DNA of 42,139 bases. It comes from Candidatus Scalindua sediminis (lineage in GTDB: Bacteria; Planctomycetota; Brocadiia; Brocadiales; Scalinduaceae). Within the stretch, counting starts at the first letter, position 1. Every line of letters starts with the position of its first letter. The DNA lies in the NCBI GenBank assembly GCA_008636105.1, contig VSDH01000017.1:1-42139 (forward strand), in the 5' to 3' direction. This document shows positions 33,040-41,277 of this stretch, piece by piece. The notes below the pieces were generated by a model that ran no database searches, was not told the DNA's origin, and saw only the letters and a list, made by a program, of their open reading frames with translations. A program made the translations under genes and the position numbers.

Positions 33040-33567
33040 ATGCCAAATGAAGCAATTGCAAGGTTTAGACAGAGACTGGGTATATTTGTTGATGTACAAA
33101 ATATGTTTTATTCAGCTAAAGCGCTACATCAATCAAAGATTGACTACAGTAAGCTGTTACAGGAAATAGTAGCCAAGCGAGACCTTGTCAGGGCTGTAGC
33201 ATATGTAGTACATAAATCAGATGTTGATCAATCTAGCTTTACAGATGCTCTTAAACGATTAGGTTATGAAATAAAGACTAAAGAGTTACGCCTTAGACCT
33301 GATGGAACTGCCAAGGGAGATTGGGATATGGGAATAGCCATTGATACTATTGGAATGGCACCCAAACTTGACACAGTAGTCCTTGTCACAGGTGATGGCG
33401 ACTTTGTGCCTCTTGTAGAGATGTTGAAGGCTCATGGCTGTCGTGTTGAGGTAGTATCCTTTCGCAGAAGCACAGCCATTGAACTAATCGATGCATCTAC
33501 TCAATATACGGCAATAGAAGAGTCGATGTTATTTAAGAAAAGAAAATCTACGAAAAATGTTGCTTAA
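33040..33567 (+). CDS. NYN-domain (LabA/DUF88) putative ribonuclease
   Basis: 175 residues filled by one NYN domain of the PIN-like nuclease fold. The acidic metal ligands are visible in GIFVDVQNM, KGDWDMGIAIDTIG and VLVTGDGDFVPLVEML, and RVEVVSF closes the sheet. Relatives in the LabA/DUF88 group are probable RNA-cutting enzymes of unknown target. GGGAGG lies five bases before ATG 33040. It overlaps rnc by 11 bases, so the two may work in the same RNA-processing setting. Confidence 0.88.
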   Translation: MPNEAIARFRQRLGIFVDVQNMFYSAKALHQSKIDYSKLLQEIVAKRDLVRAVAYVVHKSDVDQSSFTDALKRLGYEIKTKELRLRPDGTAKGDWDMGIAIDTIGMAPKLDTVVLVTGDGDFVPLVEMLKAHGCRVEVVSFRRSTAIELIDASTQYTAIEESMLFKKRKSTKNVA

Positions 33568-34270
33568 GGTAGATAATACAGAAATTATGAAAAAATTGAA
33601 AGACTGCCAGCAGACGCTTGGTTATTCTTTCAAAAACATTAAACTACTCGAAAATGCATTAACTCATACCTCCTTTAAAACACCTTATAATCCTAGCAAT
33701 GAAAGGTTAGAATTTCTTGGTGATGCTATACTTGGGATGGTAATCTCTGAATACTTATTTAAGAAGTTTCCCAATTACTCAGAAGGAAAGCTAACAAAAA
33801 TAAAATCTGTTGTAGTAAGTAGTGTGACCCTTGCTAAGATTGGAATAGAATTGGATTTAAAAAGACATGTCTCTGTAGGAAAGGGATTGACAACGGGCAG
33901 TTCACTTCCAAAATCACTTATAGCAAATGTCTTTGAAGCAATCATTGCGGCTATATATATTGACGGAGGCCTGAAAGCAGTTTTTGATTTTATACTCAAA
34001 CATCTAGATAACGAAATTGATATTGTGTGCAATAATAAACACGAAAAAAACTACAAATCGATTCTTCAACATTTTTGTCAAAAGGAGCAGGGGCACATAC
34101 CAAAGTACAAAATAATAAAGCAAAGCGGTCCAGATCATAAGAAGACATTTGAAGTAGTTACTTTGATTAACAATGTTGAACATTGTACTGGACTAGGAAA
34201 TAACAGAAAAAATGCTGAACAAATAGCAGCTAGAAAAACATTAGAATCACTTGCCGTAAATATAGAATAA
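33557..34270 (+). CDS. rnc: Ribonuclease III
   Basis: Cuts double-stranded RNA (rRNA precursors, antisense pairs). 237 residues. The RNase III signature NERLEFLGDAILG lies near residue 45, with the second acidic set in NVFEAIIAAIYIDGG. A double-stranded RNA-binding domain occupies about residues 160-235 (NYKSILQHFCQKEQG ... NRKNAEQIAARKTLESL). The frame starts inside the NYN gene at ATG 33557; ATG 33587 is a weaker alternative. Confidence 0.96.
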   Translation: MLLKVDNTEIMKKLKDCQQTLGYSFKNIKLLENALTHTSFKTPYNPSNERLEFLGDAILGMVISEYLFKKFPNYSEGKLTKIKSVVVSSVTLAKIGIELDLKRHVSVGKGLTTGSSLPKSLIANVFEAIIAAIYIDGGLKAVFDFILKHLDNEIDIVCNNKHEKNYKSILQHFCQKEQGHIPKYKIIKQSGPDHKKTFEVVTLINNVEHCTGLGNNRKNAEQIAARKTLESLAVNIE

Positions 34271-34289
34271 GATATAATAGGGCGATGGA

Positions 34290-34556
34290 ATGAATAACAT
34301 GAAAAAAAGAATAAATAAGAAGAAGATAGTTAGTATATGCCCCTCACGGGTTACAAGATCACAATGCCCGAGTATACGCAGGACGAGACAAATCAGGCGT
34401 GATTTACTAAGGCTACAAAAGGATCCTGGCGTCCCTGAGAAGACACTTGAAAATCTTCGTTTAAAATTAAAACAGAAAAAAAATCAGGGTATTGCAGTTG
34501 ATTGTAAAGAATGTCCATATAATGTATCTAAGGAAGTTGTACCTGCAACTGCCTAA
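34290..34556 (+). CDS. Small basic protein with Cys pairs, unknown function
   Basis: 88 residues, not recognised. It is Lys/Arg-rich and holds SICPSRVTRSQCPS near the start and VDCKECPYNVSK near the end. Four Cys (two at each end, one pair CxxC) could bind a zinc ion, with a helical Arg/Leu-rich middle (RQIRRDLLRLQ). It follows rnc by 19 bases in the same direction and is probably co-transcribed, so an RNA- or ribosome-related role is possible. Confidence 0.65.
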   Translation: MNNMKKRINKKKIVSICPSRVTRSQCPSIRRTRQIRRDLLRLQKDPGVPEKTLENLRLKLKQKKNQGIAVDCKECPYNVSKEVVPATA

Positions 34557-34566
34557 TCGTAGAGAG

Positions 34567-35061
34567 TTATATTTGCGCTGTGCAATTCAACAATTTGCCT
34601 ATTTCTTCAGTAACTGCTAGAATTTCCTCCCGACCTAAATGTGGTTTAAAAACTTTTGTTTCTTTATCCTCCTTGAAATTCTGAAATACCAGAATTTCAC
34701 TCCCGTTAGTTCTATGTGTAGCCTTTAGTTTTAAAATTTTTTTTCTCATCAAATATAACGATAATACATACCTAAAATTTACACTCGACAGGTTACTTTC
34801 ATTTTCTAATCTTTGGAATAAATCGTAAAAAACATCTATATCCGCATACTTCGGTACAGTATCTGATGTTTTTTGAACCTTCGTCTTCCAATAAGAAAAA
34901 ATCCCCCCTCCTCTAGCCTTATTCCAGCATTCCAGGCAAAAATCTCTTCTTGTAAAATCATTATCTTTATCGTAAAGTGCAGAAAAGTATTCCTCTTCTT
35001 CTTTAAAAAACCTTTCGCAACTGGAGCAATTTTTCGCTCCCTTATTTATGTACCATTCCAT
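34567..35061 (-). CDS. Conserved-looking protein with N-terminal zinc-binding motif
   Basis: 164 residues. The N-terminus holds CSSCERFF and, 27 residues on, FCLECWNKA, a four-Cys treble-clef-like site. The C-terminal 80 residues are helical (VNFRYVLSLYLMRKKILKL). No signal peptide. It is convergent with the rnc operon, with ten bases between stops. I do not recognise a named family. Confidence 0.65.
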   Translation of the reverse strand: MEWYINKGAKNCSSCERFFKEEEEYFSALYDKDNDFTRRDFCLECWNKARGGGIFSYWKTKVQKTSDTVPKYADIDVFYDLFQRLENESNLSSVNFRYVLSLYLMRKKILKLKATHRTNGSEILVFQNFKEDKETKVFKPHLGREEILAVTEEIGKLLNCTAQI

Positions 35062-35145
35062 TACTAAACAGTTCTTTTTGAATTAAGATAAATTAGTAAC
35101 ATGCCCGAGTGCGCACGCCCGTACCGGATCGGAAAAGAAGCTAGC

Positions 35146-35775
35146 TTATTTGTGCATTATATCCTTTACTTTCTTCATAATATCATAAATTAATTTTTCA
35201 GCCCTCACCAAGGTTTTCTCAATCTCTTCCTTTACGGTGTTCACTACTTCCTTGCTTTGTATGCAGTTTAAGTTGATTTCAACATTTAACATAGCACCTT
35301 TAAGGGCCGCATTCGCTAATAGGCCAGCAACACCAACATCTGTAACAAGATTTGGATTCGCAATTTTTACTAATCCATTGGTATATTCAAGAAGTCCTAA
35401 AGAGCACCTTGCAATCCTGAGAGGTACATCCGTTGCATTCTCCAAGGCACTTTGAATAGCTGACGTACGTTGCTTCTTCTCTTCTTCATTTGATTTTGAC
35501 AGGGCATATGCCCTGTCCACTCCTTTATATGCTTCAATATCCTCTTCCATTAACCTCAACAATTCTTCACGATCATTTCTACACTTTTCCAATATTTCTC
35601 TTATCTGAGGTTCAACGTCTTTAAATTTTCTTTTCCCCAATGTAAAATTTGCTGACATAGAAACCATACTTGTACTTAGAACTCCAACCAATGCTGAAAC
35701 GCTTCCTCCTCCGGGAGTAGAAGTATTCAAAGATACATCATTTAAATACCTGTCTAAAGTTTCATATCTATACAC
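35146..35775 (-). CDS. FtcD/FchA-like formimino-/methenyl-tetrahydrofolate cyclodeaminase
   Basis: 209 residues of the cyclodeaminase/cyclohydrolase fold. TPGGGSVSALVGVLSTSMVSM near residue 20 is the hallmark, with VDRAYALSKSN and ANPNLVTDVGVAGLLANAALKGAMLNVEINL (in parts: NPNLVTDVGVA, ALKGAMLNVEINL) further on. It makes or uses 5,10-methenyltetrahydrofolate. As a single-domain protein it is nearer to FchA of anaerobes (Wood-Ljungdahl and purine/glycine folate pathways) than to the bifunctional animal enzyme; which of the two reactions it does cannot be told from sequence. Confidence 0.88.
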   Translation of the reverse strand: MYRYETLDRYLNDVSLNTSTPGGGSVSALVGVLSTSMVSMSANFTLGKRKFKDVEPQIREILEKCRNDREELLRLMEEDIEAYKGVDRAYALSKSNEEEKKQRTSAIQSALENATDVPLRIARCSLGLLEYTNGLVKIANPNLVTDVGVAGLLANAALKGAMLNVEINLNCIQSKEVVNTVKEEIEKTLVRAEKLIYDIMKKVKDIMHK

Positions 35776-35830
35776 AAAAAAATTCTATTCCTCTTCTAAA
35801 ATATAAAAGAGATTATGATATTCGTTTTTG

Positions 35831-36865
35831 TTATTTCTGTATAACAACCTTTGTTTTTAACTTTACAAACTTAAAAAGTTCCTCAGCATCCTCATTCAAT
35901 AAGCGTATACATCCATTCGATGACGGCTTGCCAATTGTTTCAGGTTCACTTGTACCATGAATACCATAACCGTAAAAATCTCCCTTATCTTCAAATCCCA
36001 TCCAACGTGTTCCCAGAAGATTCCTGGGGTCACCGTACTCATATACACCCTCAGGAGAATACCATGTGGGATTCTTTAATTTATCTTTAACCAAAAAAAC
36101 ATCTTCAGGAGTTTTATCAAACATCCCGATGCCAACAGAATATTGCTTGATAAAGTGACCATCGAGTAAGACAGTCAATGTAAAATCACTTTTATCAATC
36201 AAGAGCGAAATTTCACCCTTTAAAATCTTTAACCTCTCACCTACACGAATCAATGATCTACCCTTATTATTTATTTTCATAATTAACTCGTAAGAGGTAT
36301 TAAATTCAGAGGCTATTGTGGAAAAGGTATCACCTGGTTTTACGGTATAAATGATAGCATCTGGGCTTGGTACCATAGAAAATACTAGTTCTGCATTTAA
36401 CTTATCAAGCTCTGTTTTAATTTTGTTTCTTTTTTCATGATCAGCTTCAGTAAAATATAATGCTGAAAATATATCTCTTGCTTTATGTTTTTCGCCTTTT
36501 TCAAGGGTCTCATAAGCCATGTCAAGAGTATATGATTCCCCTTTCTCTTTTACTACAATTTCTTTCTGAGAATCCTTCTTATCCTGTTTCTCTTTTACTA
36601 CAATTTCTTTATCTTTCTCCACAACCTCCTTTTTATCCTGTTTTTTTTCTTTATCAAGGTCATCAGTTGTAATTATTATGTCCTTTTCAAATATATAACC
36701 ACTATCTTCCTTTTTAGCCAGTAAATAAGATTGATGTATGCCACCAGGTTTATCTTTCGAGGTGCTTTCGTCACCATAAGCATATGTTGTCATATTCGCG
36801 TATTCTTGGCTTATAAAAAAACAAAATAAACTTGCTATAAATACTGCCGAAATTAAAATTCTCAT
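35831..36865 (-). CDS. LysM-L,D-transpeptidase (YkuD) with Lys/Glu-rich linker
   Basis: 344 residues, exported (signal peptide 1-23). Residues 70-110 are a charged linker with the near repeat KEIVVKEK (about 87-93 and 101-108). A LysM domain that binds peptidoglycan lies at 173-215 (YTVKPGDTFSTIASEFN). The YkuD domain (220-344) has the catalytic H303 in GIHGT and C319 in SSNGCIRL. It crosslinks peptidoglycan peptides or attaches proteins in the periplasm. A good AAGGAG lies before the ATG. The upstream 250 bases (36866-37115) are AT-rich without a gene. Confidence 0.93.
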   Translation of the reverse strand: MRILISAVFIASLFCFFISQEYANMTTYAYGDESTSKDKPGGIHQSYLLAKKEDSGYIFEKDIIITTDDLDKEKKQDKKEVVEKDKEIVVKEKQDKKDSQKEIVVKEKGESYTLDMAYETLEKGEKHKARDIFSALYFTEADHEKRNKIKTELDKLNAELVFSMVPSPDAIIYTVKPGDTFSTIASEFNTSYELIMKINNKGRSLIRVGERLKILKGEISLLIDKSDFTLTVLLDGHFIKQYSVGIGMFDKTPEDVFLVKDKLKNPTWYSPEGVYEYGDPRNLLGTRWMGFEDKGDFYGYGIHGTSEPETIGKPSSNGCIRLLNEDAEELFKFVKLKTKVVIQK

Positions 36866-37115
36866 TCGAGGCTCCTTTATTATGTGTTTTAGACGGGAAT
36901 ACTTTGCTTATAAAGATATACTGTATTAATGAATATTGTCTTTTCTGTAAAACAATATTATCTATCGTGAAACATGTTTAGGCAATATACATATTATACG
37001 CACTCTTTCTTATAAGCACATACACCTAAGTTACCAGAAAATAACACAGTTAGATTTTGATGTCAAGCCAAAATGTGAGCTTAAAAATGGGCGGTTTTTT
37101 TGATGAATACAACTA

Positions 37116-37775
37116 TTAGCTCTGAATTGTACGAACGAATATATCTTTAGCGATGTCTTTATCCAAGGCCAATTGTGTCTCTCCAAATTGTATAACAATA
37201 CTGGGACGTTTTTGGTGAACTATAAGTTCTAGCCCGGGATTTACGCCAATTGCAGAAAGTCTGTCTAACGTTGCGTGTGATTTCGTTGTGACATAAACTA
37301 TCTTTGCTCTAGCACCTGATCTTAGTTCAGATAACGGATTGACTACAGGTTTTAAAACCTTTTTTGCACTTAAGCAGCAATCACCTGGGGGGATCTGTTT
37401 CCCATGTGGACACACTGTTGGATGACCAAGCAACGTGCAAATACTTGCAATAATCTCTTCGTTTACGAAGTGCTCAAATTGACATGCACTAGGCTCAAAC
37501 GCATCATCGCCGATCTCAAGTACGTCATTTAACAACCTCTCTGCTAAACGATGGCGTCTTATAATTAGTTTTGCCCTATTTCTTCCTGTCTCGGTTAGGA
37601 AAACCTTTGAATCATGAAGATTGATTAGTCTTTTTTCGACCATTTTGCGCAAAACGTTATCCGCAATTTCAGAACCAAACTTGTCTTCCAGAACTGCCCT
37701 TTCGACCTTGCCGTTGTCCTCTTCAACCATCCATAGGCATTCAAGCATCTCTTCGATTTGTGTCTCATCAGCCAT
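37116..37775 (-). CDS. DtxR/MntR-type metal-dependent regulator with FeoA-like C-terminal domain
   Basis: 219 residues. A winged helix (residues 1-65), a dimer/metal domain (70-130; RRHRLAERLL, FEHFVNEEI and GHPTVCPHG are the family blocks), then an SH3/FeoA-like domain (145-215; LDRLSAIGVNPGLELIVHQ). It represses iron or manganese uptake genes when the metal is bound. AAGGAG precedes ATG 37775. It follows the feoB halves by 28 bases on the same strand, so it most likely controls feoB and its own expression in reply to Fe(II). Confidence 0.92.
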   Translation of the reverse strand: MADETQIEEMLECLWMVEEDNGKVERAVLEDKFGSEIADNVLRKMVEKRLINLHDSKVFLTETGRNRAKLIIRRHRLAERLLNDVLEIGDDAFEPSACQFEHFVNEEIIASICTLLGHPTVCPHGKQIPPGDCCLSAKKVLKPVVNPLSELRSGARAKIVYVTTKSHATLDRLSAIGVNPGLELIVHQKRPSIVIQFGETQLALDKDIAKDIFVRTIQS

Positions 37776-37803
37776 TTAAATTAACTCCTTACTCATCTAT
37801 ATC

Positions 37804-38190
37804 TTAAATTGATACCAACTGCAATATATATCTCAATACTCCCCCCACAAGGAAAGAGAATGGAAGTATAAAAGAAAGCATAAGAAACGCTGTCTTCGCT
37901 CCCCTTTCCTTGATCATAACAAAAAAGTTTGCCAGACAGGGCACAAAAAGCGTAATAACAACAAGCGCAACTATAAGTTGATTCGGATCAATCGTCAGAT
38001 TACCGGCTTTTTCTTCCAGGGTCTTAAAAATACTCACAACAGCATAATCTCTACGCAAGAAACCCAGAATAAATCCCTTCGTAGTCTCAACTGGTAAGCC
38101 TAAGAAATGCTTAACTACCGGCTTAGCTGCATTTTCAATATATGTTAAAATACCAAGTTTTGTGAACACAAACAATATAAATGTGCCCAA
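37804..38190 (-). CDS. feoB: FeoB C-terminal part, separated by one in-frame stop
   Basis: 128 residues with three hydrophobic segments matching the second Gate region of FeoB. It is in exactly the same frame as the upstream feoB part: between them lie only one TGA (38223-38221) and ten codons reading FLKEAVPLFV. The apparent start is a TTG with no ribosome site, so this is not a separate gene by design. Together the two pieces give 762 residues, a usual FeoB length. Confidence 0.8.
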   Translation of the reverse strand: MGTFILFVFTKLGILTYIENAAKPVVKHFLGLPVETTKGFILGFLRRDYAVVSIFKTLEEKAGNLTIDPNQLIVALVVITLFVPCLANFFVMIKERGAKTAFLMLSFILPFSFLVGGVLRYILQLVSI

Positions 38191-38220
38191 TACAAATAGA
38201 GGGACCGCTTCCTTTAAAAA

Positions 38221-40092
38221 TCATTTGGTTCTATAATATGTCTTCAATAAAATATTGGATATCTTTGGCATTCTAAATGGAGGTATTTCCATTAAGAAGT
38301 CTGATCCTGTTCCTCTAAGAATCTTTGATGAAAGATAACCAACCAGTAACATCTGAAAAAAAATTACAAAAATATAAATTGAAAAGTAAACTCCGGATAC
38401 CCTGCCCAGAATTCCCGCAATAACCCCTATCTGAGCGGAACATGGTACGGCAAGGGCAAGCAGGAGAGTAGATATTATCCTTTCCTTCTTAGTATCAAGG
38501 ATGCGCGTAGTCAATGTCGCCATTGTGTCACAGCCCAATCCCATCACCATAGGCAAAACAGCCTTGCCATTAAGGCCAATCACCTTGAATATCCTGTTAA
38601 CCATTACAGCCAATCTTGGTAAATAGCCACTATCCTCCATAATCCCAAAGCTGAGGAAAAAAAATCCAACAATAGGCAATATTATGGCTATAGAATAGGT
38701 TATACCAACCTGTATTAGACCTGCGTCTTTACCTAAAAACAATTCAAAGAAAATATTATCAGCACTCATAAATTTCTGAGTTAGCAGTCCAAGGTAATAA
38801 TTGATTCCCTGAAAATTTACATGAGTAAATACATATTCTAACCTCGTGAAGGGTATAAATACCTTAAAATCAAATCCTCCAGATCTTTCCAGAGATGAGC
38901 CAAAAATCTTGTTCTCAATAAAATCAACACAGTCACCTGCACCGAACTCACCCACAATCTTATAAATACCCCACAAAACCACAATTAAGATTGGCCAGGC
39001 CATACTCGGATGCATAGTTAAACTACCCAGAATGCTCGATATCTTCCGATTTGTCCTGTACTCTCTCACAAACAAATAAAAGGAAGAAAATCCCACAGAG
39101 ATTGCACCACCGGTAATTTTTAATATTAACGCCATTTGTCCACCTGCTACTACATAACTTGCAATGGCAAACAAAAACAAGTCCACAACCTTGAATCCAA
39201 CAAAGAAAGAAACTAGAGGCATAATTACGAAGAAAAAAATATTTCTTAACACCACACCCGGTTTTTTCTTTTCCTTTTTGGTACTTACTATTCCTTCTAA
39301 TAAATCATCAACGTAGTCGATACGTCTCTTACTTATCATATAACTTAATGGATGGCCGAATTTATTTTGGGCATCATCCCTGATCTTGTGAATGCGTTCA
39401 AGGATCTGTGCATCAATTTTTAAAGTTTCCTCTATTGCTTCATCATAAGATAACAACATTGTGGCTATGGCCCTTCTTTTTACGGCAATGTCGTCTGGTA
39501 GCAATTCCTCAATCTTCTTTATGCCCTCCTCAATATCACCTCCGTAGTTTATGTCTATCTTTGGTATTTTTACCGAATTAATAGAGCTTTTTAATGCGCC
39601 TATTCCATAATTTTGAGTTGCAATTGTTTTTTTTATTGGCACCCCCAATGTCTTTTGTAATTTATCAGTATTTACAGATATACCCCTATCCAGCGTTTCA
39701 TCCCACATATTTAAACATATGGATACAGGAAGACCCATCTCAGCTAATTGAGTAGTGATTAATAACCCTCTACGTAAATTTTTGGAATCTATTATCTGGA
39801 GAATCTTCTTTTCCGTATCTTTTAGGAGAATATCACGCGTTACCCTCTCATCCTCTGAATGTGAAATCAGACTATTAGCCCCTGGCGTATCAACAACCTC
39901 TATTGTGCCACTGGAACCTACATACATGCCCCTGGAAACTTCTACCGTTGTTCCTGGATAGTTTGAAACCGTTACGTATTTTCCAGTTAACAATCCAAAC
40001 AATACACTTTTTCCCACATTCGGATTACCAACCAAGGCGATACGAAAATCGCCTCTTTTGGAATCAAGTTCTTTTTCAACTATTTCATGCAT
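38221..40092 (-). CDS. feoB: Ferrous iron transporter FeoB, N-terminal GTPase and first gate region, cut by TGA
   Basis: The inner-membrane Fe(II) permease. Residues 17-170 are the G domain: GNPNVGKS (G1, 22-29), SNYPGTT (G2/G5 region), DTPGAN (G3), LNMWDE (G4). A helical spacer follows, then about seven transmembrane helices with PMVMGLGCDTMATLTTR and LALAVPCSAQIGVI, the Gate-type cores. The frame ends at TGA 38223-38221 after YYRTK, where FeoB has Trp (KW-LKEA). It therefore lacks the last gate unless the stop is read through. Palindromic operators lie upstream and the DtxR gene downstream. Confidence 0.88.
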   Translation of the reverse strand: MHEIVEKELDSKRGDFRIALVGNPNVGKSVLFGLLTGKYVTVSNYPGTTVEVSRGMYVGSSGTIEVVDTPGANSLISHSEDERVTRDILLKDTEKKILQIIDSKNLRRGLLITTQLAEMGLPVSICLNMWDETLDRGISVNTDKLQKTLGVPIKKTIATQNYGIGALKSSINSVKIPKIDINYGGDIEEGIKKIEELLPDDIAVKRRAIATMLLSYDEAIEETLKIDAQILERIHKIRDDAQNKFGHPLSYMISKRRIDYVDDLLEGIVSTKKEKKKPGVVLRNIFFFVIMPLVSFFVGFKVVDLFLFAIASYVVAGGQMALILKITGGAISVGFSSFYLFVREYRTNRKISSILGSLTMHPSMAWPILIVVLWGIYKIVGEFGAGDCVDFIENKIFGSSLERSGGFDFKVFIPFTRLEYVFTHVNFQGINYYLGLLTQKFMSADNIFFELFLGKDAGLIQVGITYSIAIILPIVGFFFLSFGIMEDSGYLPRLAVMVNRIFKVIGLNGKAVLPMVMGLGCDTMATLTTRILDTKKERIISTLLLALAVPCSAQIGVIAGILGRVSGVYFSIYIFVIFFQMLLVGYLSSKILRGTGSDFLMEIPPFRMPKISNILLKTYYRTK

Positions 40093-40506
40093 ATCCTAAA
40101 TCCTGTATAAATTACTCTTTTTAAGCCAGTTATTTCTAAAAATGATCGTATTGATAATGAGTCTCAATTACAATAAATGTAATACAAATACAAATCTTTA
40201 AAAGTCAATTCTTTTAATTAAATAACCTGTAATGATTCAAATCATTCTTAACAAATAAGGTATGTAAACCATCCTTCAATGAATAGGATTATATTGAAAC
40301 CAAAAGGTTCCTTTCTGTAGAAATTGTGAAAGTGTAAATGTAGTTTTTTTCAACGTATCCGTAATAAGCTAATTGCTGTTATCAGCCAATTTGCTTATTC
40401 TTCAAGTGTCATTCATACTACAGATGTTACTGTATATCAACAACTTATAAACAATCAACTCTAGAGTAACAATTTTGGTATCGTAATTGCGATCATAATA
40501 TTCAAG
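40093..40506. promoter_or_regulatory. feoB upstream region with two palindromic operator candidates
   Basis: No gene in 414 bases. Two dyads stand out. One (40150-40174) has TGATAATGAG and CTCAATTACA around a central T and resembles the Fur box TGATAAT; 18 or more of its 25 bases are symmetric. The other (40231-40246) is AATGATT-CA-AATCATT, a perfect palindrome. Both lie 60-150 bases before feoB. Either could bind the DtxR-type protein or an unseen Fur. Confidence 0.5.
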
Positions 40507-40881
40507 ATGCTAAAAACTGAAAATAATACATTGGTTATATACGAATTTGATGCTTACGTTCACGTGTTAGACACTGTATCTAAGTACAAAGTATGTGATA
40601 TCTTAGTTACAGAGGATGATTTAGAAGCTATAGGGTCGCAGGGTAATGATATTAACTGGATAAAGGTTGAAAAGATAGATATTGTGGATATCGGTGAATT
40701 TGAGAACTATACTATCGCTGAGTCTAAAAGGAGAATCTGTGGGAGATTTGAGACTAAACCAGTCTATTGGACATATGCGAAAATTATAATTAATGATATT
40801 ACAAACAACAAACGTCTTAATGCAATAACGGAAATGTCCACGAGTCCTGTGGTACCAGTGGTTTTTGATGTTAAGGCATGA
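40507..40881 (+). CDS. Orphan acidic protein, unknown function
   Basis: 124 residues, rich in Asp, Glu, Ile and Val. No signal peptide, transmembrane helix or known motif. It reads as alternating short strands (NTLVIYEFDAYVHVLD; WIKVEKIDIVDIGEFE; TYAKIIINDI), so a beta-rich fold is likely. Two Cys (residues 29 and 78) are far apart. ATG 40507 lacks a clear ribosome site. Codon usage is like the neighbours. I do not recognise it. Confidence 0.5.
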   Translation: MLKTENNTLVIYEFDAYVHVLDTVSKYKVCDILVTEDDLEAIGSQGNDINWIKVEKIDIVDIGEFENYTIAESKRRICGRFETKPVYWTYAKIIINDITNNKRLNAITEMSTSPVVPVVFDVKA

Positions 40882-41053
40882 TTAGATTGGTTGAAAAGAT
40901 TTAAATGGTGTAAATAAACATTACCCTGTTAGAAATTATTCCGCCAAATTTCTTTAAAGAAAAATCTAAGAAGTGAAATCTTGTTGTAAAGCTTTATTTG
41001 GTAAGATGTTATGTAGAATAATTTTTGTAAATCTAGAATGTTCGTATTTTTAC

Positions 41054-41079
41054 TTGACATAAGACTATGAAAATATTAA
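41054..41079 (+). promoter_or_regulatory. Probable promoter of the GEMM-controlled transcript
   Basis: A perfect TTGACA (41054-41059) is followed at a short 14-base spacing by TATTAA (41074-41079). It is about 25-30 bases before the riboswitch aptamer, the right place, though the spacing is short. Confidence 0.4.
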
Positions 41080-41102
41080 AGTTGTGAAATTTTTTATTAA
41101 TA

Positions 41103-41205
41103 AAATCACCCACGAAAAAGGCAAACCTAGAGTAATCTGGGGACGCAAAGTAAAAGGGTCTTTAAAAGCAAAAGAAGTATTGTAATAAAGATAGCCTTAC
41201 TGCCG
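41103..41205 (+). promoter_or_regulatory. Cyclic di-GMP-I (GEMM) riboswitch
   Basis: The aptamer core strings GGCAAACC (41120-41127) and GGGACGCAAAG (41139-41150 region) are the diagnostic GEMM sequences, with the tetraloop receptor arm in between. TCTTT near 41159 pairs with AAAGA near 41188 to form the second arm, and ATAGCC...TGCCG closes the helix. The 3' strand of the aptamer (41193 on) is also the 5' side of a terminator, so ligand binding should favour readthrough. Confidence 0.88.
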
Positions 41206-41246
41206 AAGATTTTTCGAAATGAATATCTTTGGAGTAAGGCTTTTTT
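41193..41246 (+). terminator. Riboswitch-controlled terminator
   Basis: AGCCTTACTGCCGAAGAT (41193-41210) pairs with ATCTTTGGAGTAAGGCT (to 41241), followed by six Ts. It shares AGCCTTACTGCC with the aptamer, making the two folds exclusive: an on-switch by c-di-GMP is the simplest reading. Confidence 0.85.
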
Positions 41247-41277
41247 ATTATATGCATATTTGTAGGAGGACATAGAA

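Noticed and set aside
38221..38223. Selenocysteine at the feoB TGA
   Set aside because: The family residue at this place is Trp, not Cys, and no SECIS-like hairpin is obvious just after it.
37804..40092. Genetic-code change (TGA read as Trp) to explain feoB
   Set aside because: Other intact genes here, such as pit and czcA, end in TGA at the expected place, so TGA works as stop.
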